Assembly (NCBI RefSeq): GCF_017640745.1 | Contig: NZ_JAEPQA010000005.1 | Coordinates: 89,087-153,086, forward strand | Source of the DNA: Nisaea sp. | GTDB lineage: Bacteria; Pseudomonadota; Alphaproteobacteria; Thalassobaculales; Thalassobaculaceae | Direction: 5' to 3' | DNA: 64,000 nt | Part shown: positions 17,559 through 26,963 of the stretch, piece after piece | Position numbering within the stretch: the first letter of the stretch is position 1 | Layout of the letters: every line of letters starts with the position of its first letter | Notes under the pieces: model-generated | Database searches by the model: none | Seen by the model: only the letters and a program-made list of their open reading frames with translations | Told to the model about the DNA's origin: nothing | Program-made: the position numbers and the translations under genes

Positions 17559-18524
17559 TCAAGCTGAAGGGTCATCACCTTCGGCAAGAAAGCCGTCGAT
17601 CTCAGCCCAGACCGCCCGGCGGACCTCATCACGCTCCAGAAGCAATTCGTGGCGGGCGCCTGCACATGTCACCAGCCGGCAATCCGGCAGCATTGCAGCG
17701 ACCTTTCGCTGCGCCGCATTGGAGACGATCCATTCATGTTCCGCGCTGAGGATCAGCACGGGAATGGTTATTTTCGAGAGATAGGAAGGCCGGTTGACCA
17801 GCTTGAGAGAGCGCAGTGCCGAATAGAACCACTCGTAACTCGGCCCGCCGAGCGCGACCTCCGGGTTGGCGTCGATCTGCGCGTGGATACGGGCAAAGCG
17901 GACGGGATCGCTGGTCAGCGGATTGCCTTCGAAACCCCGGTACTTGTCGCTATAGGGTCCTGTTCCCGGAACGTAGAATTGCCCGAATCCAAGACCGACC
18001 GCCGTCCGCGCCAGGCCATAGGCAACATATTTCGGCCAGGCGCCGGTTTCGATCCCCGCCATCGGCGCCGACAGAACAGCCCGGTTGAAGAGGCCTGGAT
18101 GGTCGTGCATCGCGCGCAGGGCGAGATGACCTCCCATGGAATGACCGTAGAGGATGTGCGGCCCCGGCAGCTCGTTGAACCGGGTAAGACGGAGCATCTC
18201 CTCGAGGTCGTTCAGGAAGTGCCCCATATCGGCGATATGGCCCATCCGCCGGTTGGGCGCCAGCCGGTCGGACAGCCCCTGCCCCCGCCAGTCCAGCGTG
18301 ACAACGCCATAGCCGCGCGCCGTCAGCTCCCCGATGCTTTCCAGGGCCTTCTCGATGAACTCGGTGAAGCCCGGGAGCATGAGTACCGTCCCGGCCGGAC
18401 TTTCCGTCCGCGCCGGGAACCGGGCGATCCGGATCCGCACGCCGTCCGGCATGACGGGAAAATCGACAGAACCCCCGGTACCCTCGACCGTCGGCAGCGT
18501 CCCCGGATCGACGGCCTCAGACAT
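17559..18524 (-). CDS. Alpha/beta hydrolase, lysophospholipase-like
   Basis: A 321-residue serine hydrolase. Visible elements are the oxyanion region LMLPGFTEF, TLDWRGQGLSDR, the nucleophile elbow GHSMGG, and a late catalytic His in GARHELLLE with an acidic residue in SAEHEWIVS. This layout matches the serine aminopeptidase S33/monoglyceride lipase group. No signal peptide is seen. Its start overlaps the end of the glutamine-synthetase-like gene by 8 bases, so the two are probably co-translated. The natural substrate is unknown. Confidence 0.85.
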   Translation of the reverse strand: MSEAVDPGTLPTVEGTGGSVDFPVMPDGVRIRIARFPARTESPAGTVLMLPGFTEFIEKALESIGELTARGYGVVTLDWRGQGLSDRLAPNRRMGHIADMGHFLNDLEEMLRLTRFNELPGPHILYGHSMGGHLALRAMHDHPGLFNRAVLSAPMAGIETGAWPKYVAYGLARTAVGLGFGQFYVPGTGPYSDKYRGFEGNPLTSDPVRFARIHAQIDANPEVALGGPSYEWFYSALRSLKLVNRPSYLSKITIPVLILSAEHEWIVSNAAQRKVAAMLPDCRLVTCAGARHELLLERDEVRRAVWAEIDGFLAEGDDPSA

Positions 18525-19860
18525 TGAGGAGCAGATACTCCCGTTCCCAGGCGCTGATGACCTTCTGGTAGGCGTTCGACTCCGCGATCTTCACCGCCGT
18601 GAACACGTCGACGAAGCGCTGGCCGAGCACCTCCTTCAACGGCTTCGCCCGGTTCAGCCGGATGAGCGCGTCCTCGAGATGGCGCGGCAATTTCGCGGCG
18701 AGCGCATAGGCGCTGGTATCGATCGGCGCCGACGGCTCGATCTCCTCCACCAGACCGAGATAGCCGCAGGCGAGCGATGCCGCCATCGCGAGGTAGGGGT
18801 TCGCGTCGGCCCCGGCGACACGGTTCTCTACCCGGCGCTGGGCCGGGCCGGAAACCGGCACGCGCAGGCCCGTCGTCCGGTTGTCCACGCCCCAGTGCAT
18901 GTTGATCGGCGCGTCGCTGTCCGGCACCAGACGGCGGTAGGAATTCACGTAGGGGGCGAGCAATGGCAACGCGGCCGGGAGATATTTCTGCAGTCCGCCG
19001 ATGAAATGCAGGAAGGCATCGGAATGGCTTCCGTCCTCGTTGGCAAAGAGGTTCTTGCCAGAGGCGATATCGTAGACGCTCTGATGCACGTGCATGGCGC
19101 TGCCGGGCTCGTTCTGCATCGGCTTTGCCATGAAGGTCGCATAGACGTTGTGGTCGAGCGCGGCCTGGCGCACCGTCCGTTTGAAGAGAAAGGCCTGATC
19201 GGCGAGATCGAGCGGATCGCCGTGATTGAAGTTGATCTCCATCTGCGCCGCGCCGGCCTCGTGGCTCAGGGTATCGACGTCGAGCTCCTGCGCCTCGCAA
19301 TAGTCGTAGATATCCTCGAACAGCGGGTCGAACTCGTTCACCGCGTCGATCCCGAAGGCCTGACGCGCCGTCTCCGGACGTCCCGAACGCCCAACCGGGG
19401 GCTCCAGCGGATAGTCGGGATCGGGGTTCACCTTGACGAGGAAAAATTCCAGTTCCGGCGCGACGACCGGACGCCATCCCTTGTCGGAATACAGCTTGAT
19501 GATGGATTTCAGCACGCTCCGCGGCGCGATATCGACGGGACTGCCATCGGCATAAATCGCGTCGTTGATAACCTGCGCCGTCGGTTCCTTGTACCAGGGC
19601 ACGACGCGGATGGTGTCGGGCTGCGGGACGAGGATAATGTCGCTGCGCCGCGGATCGAGGTCCTTTTCCTCGATGTAATCCCCGGTCACGTCCTGACCGA
19701 AGATCGCCTCCGGCAGGCGCAGTCCGCGTTCCCCCATTCCCTCAAGAAATTTATTTGCAGGCAGAATCTTGCCGCGCGGAATGCCGGCATGGTCCGAGAC
19801 CATGCATTCGACTTCCGTAATTCGCCTTTCACTCATCCAGGTCTTCAGATCGACCGACAT
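18517..19860 (-). CDS. Glutamine synthetase family protein (gamma-glutamylpolyamine synthetase-like)
   Basis: A 447-residue protein of the type I/III glutamine-synthetase fold that resembles PuuA, which ligates glutamate to putrescine. Motifs include the ATP/glutamate-binding GAAQMEINFNHGDPL, KPMQNEPGSAMHVHQS, and PAQRRVENRVAGADANPYL. The start at 19860 (MSVDLKTW) is preferred because CCGGAG lies 6 bases upstream. The divergent gene encodes a DAO-type FAD oxidase like PuuB, which supports a polyamine or amine degradation role over nitrogen assimilation. The exact amine substrate is unknown. Confidence 0.85.
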   Translation of the reverse strand: MSVDLKTWMSERRITEVECMVSDHAGIPRGKILPANKFLEGMGERGLRLPEAIFGQDVTGDYIEEKDLDPRRSDIILVPQPDTIRVVPWYKEPTAQVINDAIYADGSPVDIAPRSVLKSIIKLYSDKGWRPVVAPELEFFLVKVNPDPDYPLEPPVGRSGRPETARQAFGIDAVNEFDPLFEDIYDYCEAQELDVDTLSHEAGAAQMEINFNHGDPLDLADQAFLFKRTVRQAALDHNVYATFMAKPMQNEPGSAMHVHQSVYDIASGKNLFANEDGSHSDAFLHFIGGLQKYLPAALPLLAPYVNSYRRLVPDSDAPINMHWGVDNRTTGLRVPVSGPAQRRVENRVAGADANPYLAMAASLACGYLGLVEEIEPSAPIDTSAYALAAKLPRHLEDALIRLNRAKPLKEVLGQRFVDVFTAVKIAESNAYQKVISAWEREYLLLNV

Positions 19861-19954
19861 ATGTGCTCCGGGAGCAGTTGCAACAGGATCATACGGCTCG
19901 CCCGAAAAAGACGGGCGTGGTAATGGCAGGGCATCCCCACTCCGGGCCACCGCG

Positions 19955-21232
19955 ATGACCGACTTAACCTATTATCACGCAACCACTCCCGAGTTCGAGC
20001 AGCGTCCGTCACTTGCGGACGATTTAGAGACGGATATCTGCATCGTCGGCGGCGGGCTGACCGGCATCTCCGCCGCGCTGCACTTTGCGGAGCGCGGTTA
20101 TGCGACCGTTCTGCTGGAAGCCGGACGGATCGGCGACGGCGCATCCGGGCGCAACGGCGGCCAGATCGTCATGGGCTATGGCTGCGATATGAGCACCTTC
20201 GAGCGGGCGGCAGGCGACGAGGCGGCGAAGACCATCTGGCAGATGGGGATGGAAGCCATCACGGATATCAACGCCCGCATCGAGCGCCACGCGATCGCCG
20301 CGGATTACCGGCGCGGCTATCTCCATGCCGCGCTCAACGCGCGCCAGGTCGAAGGCCTCAGGGAACTGGCGGAAAGCTGGTCGGGAACCTACGGCTTCAC
20401 CGATCTCCGCATGCTGGATACGGCGGAGACCGCGACCGCCACCGGATCGGAGATCTATCCGGCCGCCCTGCTTGAACAGGGTAGCGGCCACATCAACCCC
20501 CTCGCCTATCTACGCGGTCTTGCCCTGGCCGCGGAAGGTGCGGGCGCGCGCCTGTTCGAAGCGAGCCGCGTCACCGGCCTGCAGCGCGGTGCGCGGCCGA
20601 TCGTCGAAACCGCGCGCGGGCGCGTCACCGCGCGCATGGTCGTTCTTGCCGGCAACGCCTATCTCGGCGGACTTGTCCCCGAGATCGAATACCGCATCGC
20701 ACCCGTCCTGAGCGCGGTCGCCGCAACCGCGCCTCTCACACCCGATCAACAGGCCCGCATCCTGCCCGGAAACGAGGCTGTGGCCGACTCAAACACCGCC
20801 CTGAACTATTTCCGCAAGACGCCGGACGGACGCCTGTTGTTCGGCGGTCTTGCAAGCTATTCCGGACGCCCGCTCAACAACGCCGCGGCCGCGCTCCGCC
20901 GACGCATGGCCGGCGTTTACCCGGAACTCGCGAACATCGACATGCAATATTGCTGGTCGGGCAAACTCGCCATCACGGTGACCCGCATGCCGGATTTCGG
21001 CCGGATCGATAACAACATCTATTATGCCCAAGGTCTTTCGGGCCACGGGGTCGCCCTGACCGGCCTCGCCGGTAAGCTGATCGCCGAGGCCGTTTCAGGA
21101 GACGCGGAACGTTTCGACGTCTTTGCCCGCCTACCCAATTACCGTTTTCCCGGCGGCCCGGCGCGTCAAGCGGTCCTCGCCCTCGGCATGGCGTGGTTCA
21201 AGCTGCGCGACCTGGTGGGATTGTCGAAATAG
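19955..21232 (+). CDS. FAD-dependent oxidoreductase, PuuB-like (DAO family)
   Basis: A 425-residue flavoprotein that probably oxidises a gamma-glutamylated amine or similar secondary amine. It has the FAD-binding dinucleotide motif IVGGGLTGISAALHFAERG near residue 30, the GASGRNGGQIV motif typical of PuuB/OrdL proteins, and the C-terminal FAD-contact NIYYAQGLSGHGVALTG. The start at 19955 gives the usual short N-terminus; the open frame further upstream overlaps the divergent gene's start. The 94-bp divergent spacer to the glutamine-synthetase-like gene probably holds both promoters. Confidence 0.87.
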   Translation: MTDLTYYHATTPEFEQRPSLADDLETDICIVGGGLTGISAALHFAERGYATVLLEAGRIGDGASGRNGGQIVMGYGCDMSTFERAAGDEAAKTIWQMGMEAITDINARIERHAIAADYRRGYLHAALNARQVEGLRELAESWSGTYGFTDLRMLDTAETATATGSEIYPAALLEQGSGHINPLAYLRGLALAAEGAGARLFEASRVTGLQRGARPIVETARGRVTARMVVLAGNAYLGGLVPEIEYRIAPVLSAVAATAPLTPDQQARILPGNEAVADSNTALNYFRKTPDGRLLFGGLASYSGRPLNNAAAALRRRMAGVYPELANIDMQYCWSGKLAITVTRMPDFGRIDNNIYYAQGLSGHGVALTGLAGKLIAEAVSGDAERFDVFARLPNYRFPGGPARQAVLALGMAWFKLRDLVGLSK

Positions 21233-21244
21233 AAGAACCGCTGC

Positions 21245-21601
21245 CTAGGAAGACTTTTTCCGCAGGAGCTTACCGACCCGCCGCGGGTTGCGATTTGCGA
21301 TCCCGAGCGCTTGCTGGGCCAGGCGGCGACGCACGGCGGACGCCAGAACGAGCGCGGCTTTCGGTCCGAGATGCGTGCTGCTTTCCCCGTCATTCTGGAG
21401 CGCACGGGTTTCGAACAGGTCCGGCGCCTCGGCTTCCAGCGACAGGGCATGCGCCACGATGGCCAGATCCATCTCGCTCGCGAGACGCAACGAGGCCGCC
21501 CCTTCGAATCTTCGCAGGTATGACGATTGGATAGTGCGGGGAGACTCCGGATCGGCGGCGCTTTCATCCGTCGCGCTGTCCGGGTTCATAAGGTCGGTCA
21601 T
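21245..21601 (-). CDS. Hypothetical protein, 118 residues
   Basis: A small protein with an acidic Ser/Asp/Glu-rich N-terminus (residues 1-25) and a helical Ala/Leu/Arg-rich remainder ending in basic KLLRKKSS. The ATG at 21601 has AAAGGAG a good distance upstream, and the AT-rich region at 21711-21800 could hold its promoter. A longer frame from 21712 lacks such a site. No family is recognised. It converges on the PuuB-like gene 12 bp away. Confidence 0.5.
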   Translation of the reverse strand: MTDLMNPDSATDESAADPESPRTIQSSYLRRFEGAASLRLASEMDLAIVAHALSLEAEAPDLFETRALQNDGESSTHLGPKAALVLASAVRRRLAQQALGIANRNPRRVGKLLRKKSS

Positions 21602-21710
21602 GTCCAGTCTCCTTTCTGGAAACGAGGCGACTTCCGCGCACCGGCACTTTTGTACCGGGTGGTAATCCGCGAAAACCGGCCAAATGTTATGCAGAGACCG
21701 GACAGCTTTC

Positions 21711-21800
21711 AATAATTTTATCTTTAATAAATCGAATAATTAAAAGACGATTTATCTTTAATTTTAAATACTTTCTAAATACCGCATGCTGTCGAATAGT
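21711..21800. promoter_or_regulatory. AT-rich intergenic region with inverted repeat
   Basis: A strikingly AT-rich stretch lies between the alanine dehydrogenase and the 118-residue protein gene. It includes an 8-bp inverted repeat ATAAATCG / CGATTTAT (21727-21734 and 21748-21755) and two direct copies of TTATCTTTAAT. This could be a promoter and operator for the downstream minus-strand gene, or a nucleoid-protein site. Function is inferred from composition only. Confidence 0.45.
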
Positions 21801-21827
21801 AAATCGGGAGCAAGAGGCTGCCCGGGC

Positions 21828-22946
21828 TTATAGCCCGAGCGCATCTTCAGGAGCCTTGAACGCGAGCCCATGCGCCTCGGCGACGGCCTTGTAGGTCACC
21901 TCGCCGCGATGAACGTTGAGCCCATTCAGAAGATGCCGGTCGTCCGCGAGCGCCTGACGGTGCCCCTTGTCGGCCAGCGCGATCACGAAGGGCAAGGTCG
22001 CGTTGTTCAGGGCGAAGGTGGAAGTCCGCGCGACGCCACCCGGCATGTTGGCAACGCAGTAATGCACCACGTCGTCGACCAGATAGGTCGGCTCCCGATG
22101 CGTGGTCGGGCGCGAGGTTTCGAAGCAGCCGCCCTGGTCGATCGCAACATCGACCAGCACCGCGCCCCGGCGCATCTTCGCGACATGTTCCTTTGTGACC
22201 AGCTTGGGCGCCGCCGCTCCCGGCACCAGCACCGCGCCGACCACGAGATCAGCCTCCAGCACATGCTCCTCGATGGCGTCGACCGTCGAATAGATCGTGT
22301 TCAGCATCGGCCCGAATTGCAGGTCGAGCTCATAGAGCCGCTCCAGACTCCGGTCGATGACGGTGACCTTGGCCTCCAGCCCCATGGCCATGCGCGCCGC
22401 GTTGGTCCCGACCACGCCACCGCCGATCACGACGACATTGCCCGCCGGAACGCCGGGCACGCCGCCGAGAAGCGTGCCGCTGCCGCCCTGCGCCTTCTCG
22501 AGGCAATGGGCGCCTGCCTGGATCGCCATACGGCCGGCGACCTCGCTCATCGGCGCCAGCAGGGGCAGGCCGCCGCGCGCGTTGGTCACGGTCTCGTAGG
22601 CGATGGCAATGGACCCGCTTTCGATCAGTCCGGTCGTCTGAGGCAGGTCCGGTGCGAGATGAAGGTAGGTGAAGAGGATCTGGCCCTCGCGCAGCATCCG
22701 GCATTCCACCGCCTGCGGTTCCTTCACCTTCACGATCATGTCCGCCCGCGCGAAGATCTCTTCCGCCGTCTGGACGATTTCGGCGCCTGCAGCCAGGTAA
22801 CGGTCATCGTCGAGACCGATGCCGTATCCGGCATGGGACTCGACAAGAACCTTGTGCCCATGATGCACGAGCTCGCGCACGCTCGACGGGATCAGCCCGA
22901 CCCGGTTCTCGTCCGTCTTGATCTCTTTCGGCACACCGATCAGCAC
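21828..22946 (-). CDS. ald: Alanine dehydrogenase
   Basis: A 372-residue NAD-dependent enzyme interconverting L-alanine and pyruvate plus ammonia. It begins with the family signature [18 protein letters not shown], carries the pyruvate-binding Lys in MIVKVKEP, the catalytic His in [10 protein letters not shown], and the NAD-binding Rossmann motif [16 protein letters not shown]. Length is as expected. It is followed in the genome by a FAD oxidase and a pyruvate-dehydrogenase-like enzyme on other transcripts, which fits a local theme of amino-acid to pyruvate metabolism. No Lrp-type regulator gene is adjacent. Confidence 0.95.
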   Translation of the reverse strand: MLIGVPKEIKTDENRVGLIPSSVRELVHHGHKVLVESHAGYGIGLDDDRYLAAGAEIVQTAEEIFARADMIVKVKEPQAVECRMLREGQILFTYLHLAPDLPQTTGLIESGSIAIAYETVTNARGGLPLLAPMSEVAGRMAIQAGAHCLEKAQGGSGTLLGGVPGVPAGNVVVIGGGVVGTNAARMAMGLEAKVTVIDRSLERLYELDLQFGPMLNTIYSTVDAIEEHVLEADLVVGAVLVPGAAAPKLVTKEHVAKMRRGAVLVDVAIDQGGCFETSRPTTHREPTYLVDDVVHYCVANMPGGVARTSTFALNNATLPFVIALADKGHRQALADDRHLLNGLNVHRGEVTYKAVAEAHGLAFKAPEDALGL

Positions 22947-23185
22947 GTTCTTTCCTCCCGTTTGTGTTGGGCTCGCGAGCCTTCATCTGTGTCGACCTCG
23001 CAAGGATGACTGTCAAGTTAGACAATCCGATTCACGGAATAGATGCCCTTATCCGGTCACAGAATGGTCACGATCGCTCACGAGGATTTCTTTTGTCAGC
23101 GATGGGAGCAAAGCCTACGGTATTCACAGCTGCGTGCCGCTGGCCGTCTTCCGATGTGTTGGCGAAGTGGCATGGGGAGAGGGTC

Positions 23186-23293
23186 ATGACCGTCGAAGCG
23201 TATAATCTGAAGCGTTCCTGCGTCATTCTAGGCGCCATCGTGCTGAACGTTCTCGTTTGGCTGAGCGCGGCCCTGCCGGGGCTGGTCGTCTAG
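23186..23293 (+). CDS. Possible small membrane protein, 35 residues
   Basis: A very short frame starting with ATG at 23186, preceded by GGGGAGAGGG, encodes a charged start (MTVEAYNLKR) and one hydrophobic helix (VILGAIVLNVLVWLSAALPG). This is the pattern of single-span membrane miniproteins. It lies in the 470-bp gap between ald and the DAO-type oxidase. The ribosome binding site and helix support it; homology cannot be tested here. Confidence 0.4.
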   Translation: MTVEAYNLKRSCVILGAIVLNVLVWLSAALPGLVV

Positions 23294-23417
23294 CCGGCAC
23301 GGTCGCGAGGACGTTGAGATTTTTTCACCTGCCGTTCACGGGATGCGGGCGCTCGGACTGGATGCGCTTACGGATCGGGACTAGGCTTTGCCGGTTTCAT
23401 TTTCCGGAGCGTCTTTC

Positions 23418-24584
23418 ATGTACCGCCATATCATCGTCGGCCGCGGCCTGATCGGCTCCGCAGCAGCACGCCACCTATCGTCCTGGCAGGACGGCGTGGC
23501 CGTGATCGGCCCGGACGAGCCGGCGGACCGGATGTCCCATGACGGCGTTTTTGCAAGCCACTACGACGAGGGACGGCTGACACGGATCTACGATCCGGTG
23601 GCCGAATGGTCGATTACCGCGACCCGCTCGATCGCCCGCTATCCGGAAATCGAGGCCGAGAGCGGGATCGATTTCTTCACTCCGAGCGGCTTCCTCGGCA
23701 TCGTCGGATCGGAAGACGTCACCACCAGACCCGCGGTCACGCTGGCGCGCGAAAACGGCGGCAACACGACGACGATAGACGCGGCGGCGATGCGCGAGCT
23801 CTATCCCTTTCTCTCGCTGCCGAACGATTGCGCTGGAATCCGGGAAACCGAGACCGCCGGCCACATCAGTCCGCGCGCTCTGGTCAAGGCGCAGACCGCC
23901 CTGGCGGAGAAGAACGGTGCCGACGTGATCCGCTCGACGGTCACGGCGATCGACGTCAAGGGATCGAGCGTCGATGTCACCCTGGATGACGGCCGCGTCC
24001 TCGAGGCCGAACGGGTGCTGATCGCAACCGGCGGCTACACCACCGCCTGCAAGCTGCTGCCGCGACCGGTGTCGACCAGGGTCTATGCCCGCACGGTCGT
24101 GCTGTTCCGCGTCACCGACGCCGCCGCCGAGGTGCTCGAGCACATGCCGACCATCATCGACAAGTTCGCCGGGTCGTACATCCTGCCGCCGATCCGCTAT
24201 CCGGACGGACATTCCTACGTGAAGATCGGAATCGGTACCGAGGCGGATGCCCAGCTCGGCTCGCGCGAGGAGCTCGACGCCTGGTTCAAATCCACCGGAT
24301 CGGAACGCAACCGGCTCGAGTTCACCGACGTCGTAGAGCGGCTGATCCCAGTCCTGAAGGACTGTCCGGAACGCCACACAGATACTTGCGTGACCACCTA
24401 CAGCACCTCCGGCCTGCCCTATATCGACTTCGTCGCGGGCGACCATCTCGCGATCGCGATCTGCGGCAACGGCAAAGGGGCCAAGGGGTCGGACGATTGG
24501 GGCTATGCCGCCGCGCGCCTGATGGAAGGCGGCGACTGGGACCACCCAATCCCGCGCTACAAGCTGAAGGCGGTGTTTTCCTGA
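23418..24584 (+). CDS. FAD-dependent oxidoreductase (DAO/sarcosine-oxidase-like)
   Basis: A 388-residue flavoprotein. The FAD-binding motif is at the very N-terminus (HIIVGRGLIGSAAARHLS; the first Gly-X-Gly has Arg inside), and the C-terminal region has AICGNGKGAKGSDDWG contacting FAD. Overall length and domain order match monomeric sarcosine oxidase/N-methyl amino-acid oxidase relatives. The start at 23418 has CCGGAG about 8 bases upstream; a TTG 30 bases earlier is less likely. The substrate is unknown. It converges on the AceE-like gene with only 3 bp between them. Confidence 0.8.
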   Translation: MYRHIIVGRGLIGSAAARHLSSWQDGVAVIGPDEPADRMSHDGVFASHYDEGRLTRIYDPVAEWSITATRSIARYPEIEAESGIDFFTPSGFLGIVGSEDVTTRPAVTLARENGGNTTTIDAAAMRELYPFLSLPNDCAGIRETETAGHISPRALVKAQTALAEKNGADVIRSTVTAIDVKGSSVDVTLDDGRVLEAERVLIATGGYTTACKLLPRPVSTRVYARTVVLFRVTDAAAEVLEHMPTIIDKFAGSYILPPIRYPDGHSYVKIGIGTEADAQLGSREELDAWFKSTGSERNRLEFTDVVERLIPVLKDCPERHTDTCVTTYSTSGLPYIDFVAGDHLAIAICGNGKGAKGSDDWGYAAARLMEGGDWDHPIPRYKLKAVFS

Positions 24585-24587
24585 AGC

Positions 24588-26963
24588 TCAGACCGCCATC
24601 GGCGTTCCGCGCGCCGTATCCACGCAGGCCGCCGCCACTGCATCCATGATCGCCTCGGCGTCGATGCCGTGGGTCTGGTAGAGATCCGGCAGGTCTCCTG
24701 ACTGACCGAAGGTGGTCACGCCGAGCGGGAACAGCCGGCGGCCGAGAGCACTGCCGATCCAGCTGAGGTTGGCCGGATGGCCGTCCTGCACGGTCACGAT
24801 GCGGACCTCCGGCCCGAGATCCCCCATCAGCTTTTCGAGATGCGATTTCGGCGCCTCCGGACGGCGGATGCGGGATTGCCAGCCGCTGTAGAGCCGGTCC
24901 GCACTGGTGACCGCGAGGACGCCGACGCCCGGTAGTTCCTCTTCCAGCATCTCGCAGGCCTGCAGCACTTCCGGCGCCACCGCACCGGTGAAGACGATCA
25001 CAGCCGGGGCGTCATGGGCCGGCGCGCGCAGCCAGTAGCCGCCGGAAACGATATCGTCGCGCAGCTCCTCATCGATCTCGCGCTCCGGCTGTTGAAGCGG
25101 CCGGGTCGAAAGCCGGAGATAGACAGCTCCGCCGTCATCGGCCTGCATATGCGCGAAGCTCCAGCGCATGATCTCGGCGAGTTCGTCCGCATAGGCCGGC
25201 TCGAAGCTGGTCAGGCCGGGCTGCCCCATGCCGATCAGCGGCGTCGAGACCGACTGGTGTGCGCCGCCTTCCGGCGCGAGCGAGATGCCCGACGGCGTCG
25301 CCACCACCATGAAGCGGGCGCCCTGGTAGCAGGCGTAGTTCAGACTATCGAGGCCGCGCTGGATAAAGGGATCGTAGAGCGTGCCGACCGGCAGCAGGCG
25401 GGTGCCGAAAAGCGGTCCGGAAAGGCCGAGCGCCGCCAGCATGATGAAGAGGTTGCTCTCCGCGATGCCGAGCTCGAAATGCTGGCCACCGCCGTGACGC
25501 AGCCATTTCTGCGCCGATGCCACCTTCTCGTCGCGGAAGACGTCGTTCCGCATGTCGAGACTGAAGATGCCGCGCTGATTCACCCAGGGTCCGAGGTTGG
25601 TCGAGACCGTGACGTCGGGCGAGGTCGTGACGAGACGCGAGGCGAGCGCCGAATTGCCGCGCGCGAGTTCGTTAAGCACCGCGCCGAAAGCCTGCTGGGT
25701 CGAGGTCTTGGCCTGCCGCTTGATGGCGAGACTGTCCGGCAGCTCGACCTTGTCCGCCAGATGCACGCGCGAGCCGCCGCGATTGAAGGACACGCCGGCG
25801 ACATAGTCGCGGACCTCTTCCTTCGGCATGGCGAGATGCGCGAACGGATCCCACTCACCACCCTCGGGCACACCCATACCGGAGCGGAACAGCTCCATCT
25901 GCTCCGGCGTCATCAGACCCGCATGGTTATCCTTGTGGCCCGCCAGCGGCGTGTTGAAGCCCTTCACCGTGTAGGCGATGAAACATTGCGGGCTGTCGTC
26001 CTCCACGCCGTGGAAGCTTTCCAGCACCGACTCCATGTCGTGCCCGGCGAGGTTTGTCATCAGCTCGTGCAGCGCCCTGTCGTCGTGATCGTCGAGGATC
26101 GCCTTGATCCCCTTCACCCCATGCAGGTCCTTCTTCAGGTGGTCCCGCCATGTTCCGGTTCCACCGGCCTGTCCCTTGAAGGTCAGCGCGCTGTAGAGAT
26201 CGTTCGGGCACTCGTCGATCCAGTTCTCCAGCACGTCGCCGCCCGGCAGCTCGAACACGCGCTGCAGCTTCTTGCCGTATTTCAGCATGTTGACGTTCCA
26301 GTCGACGGTTCCGAAGAACTGCCGGATCTTCTGGAACAGCCCGTCGGAGACCACGCCGTCGAGGCTCTGGCGGTTGTAGTCGATCACCCACCAGAGATTC
26401 CGGACGTCGTATTTCCAGCCCTCGAGCATGGCCTCGTAGATATTGCCCTCGTCGAGCTCCGCATCTCCCATGATCGAGATCATCCGCCCCGCCGGCTGCT
26501 GCTGCAGGCCCTGATCCTGGATCAGGTGATGCAGCCGGACATAGTCCTGCACCATGGAGGCAAAGAGAGTCATGGCCACCCCGAGGCCGACGGAACCGGT
26601 GGAGAAATCCACCTCGTCCCGGTCCTTGGTGCGCGATGGATAAGACTGCGCGCCACCGAGCGCCCTGAAGCGTTCCAGCGCGGACTGGTCCTGCCGCCCC
26701 ATCATGTACTGGATGGCATGGAAGATCGGGCTCGCATGCGGCTTCACCGCGACCCGGTCCTGGGGCTTCAGGACGTCAAAATAGAGCGCCGTCATGAGGG
26801 TCGCGACGGAAGCGCAGGAGGCCTGATGCCCCCCGACCTTGATGCCGTCGCGCGAGGGCCGGATGTGATTGGCGTTGTGGATCATCCACATCGCCAGCCA
26901 GAGGACTTTCTTCTCCAGCTCGCGCAGGGTCTCGATCTTGTTCTGCGGTTCCACCAGGCCCAT
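24588..26963 (-). CDS. AceE-like thiamine-diphosphate enzyme (pyruvate dehydrogenase E1/transketolase family)
   Basis: A 791-residue protein containing both halves of the homodimeric transketolase-like fold. The thiamine-diphosphate motif is GDAELDEGNIYEAM...DYNRQSLDG, which follows AceE (GDGEMDEP...NLQRLDG) more than true transketolases. The pyrimidine domain has FELGIAESNLF and the phosphate-binding APEGGAHQS, and a C-terminal transketolase-C domain follows. No E2 or E3 gene is nearby. The start at 26963 is chosen for its AGGGGG site 5 bases away. It may be an E1 enzyme for a 2-oxo acid or an unassigned relative; annotation pipelines often just say transketolase. Confidence 0.8.
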   Translation of the reverse strand: MGLVEPQNKIETLRELEKKVLWLAMWMIHNANHIRPSRDGIKVGGHQASCASVATLMTALYFDVLKPQDRVAVKPHASPIFHAIQYMMGRQDQSALERFRALGGAQSYPSRTKDRDEVDFSTGSVGLGVAMTLFASMVQDYVRLHHLIQDQGLQQQPAGRMISIMGDAELDEGNIYEAMLEGWKYDVRNLWWVIDYNRQSLDGVVSDGLFQKIRQFFGTVDWNVNMLKYGKKLQRVFELPGGDVLENWIDECPNDLYSALTFKGQAGGTGTWRDHLKKDLHGVKGIKAILDDHDDRALHELMTNLAGHDMESVLESFHGVEDDSPQCFIAYTVKGFNTPLAGHKDNHAGLMTPEQMELFRSGMGVPEGGEWDPFAHLAMPKEEVRDYVAGVSFNRGGSRVHLADKVELPDSLAIKRQAKTSTQQAFGAVLNELARGNSALASRLVTTSPDVTVSTNLGPWVNQRGIFSLDMRNDVFRDEKVASAQKWLRHGGGQHFELGIAESNLFIMLAALGLSGPLFGTRLLPVGTLYDPFIQRGLDSLNYACYQGARFMVVATPSGISLAPEGGAHQSVSTPLIGMGQPGLTSFEPAYADELAEIMRWSFAHMQADDGGAVYLRLSTRPLQQPEREIDEELRDDIVSGGYWLRAPAHDAPAVIVFTGAVAPEVLQACEMLEEELPGVGVLAVTSADRLYSGWQSRIRRPEAPKSHLEKLMGDLGPEVRIVTVQDGHPANLSWIGSALGRRLFPLGVTTFGQSGDLPDLYQTHGIDAEAIMDAVAAACVDTARGTPMAV

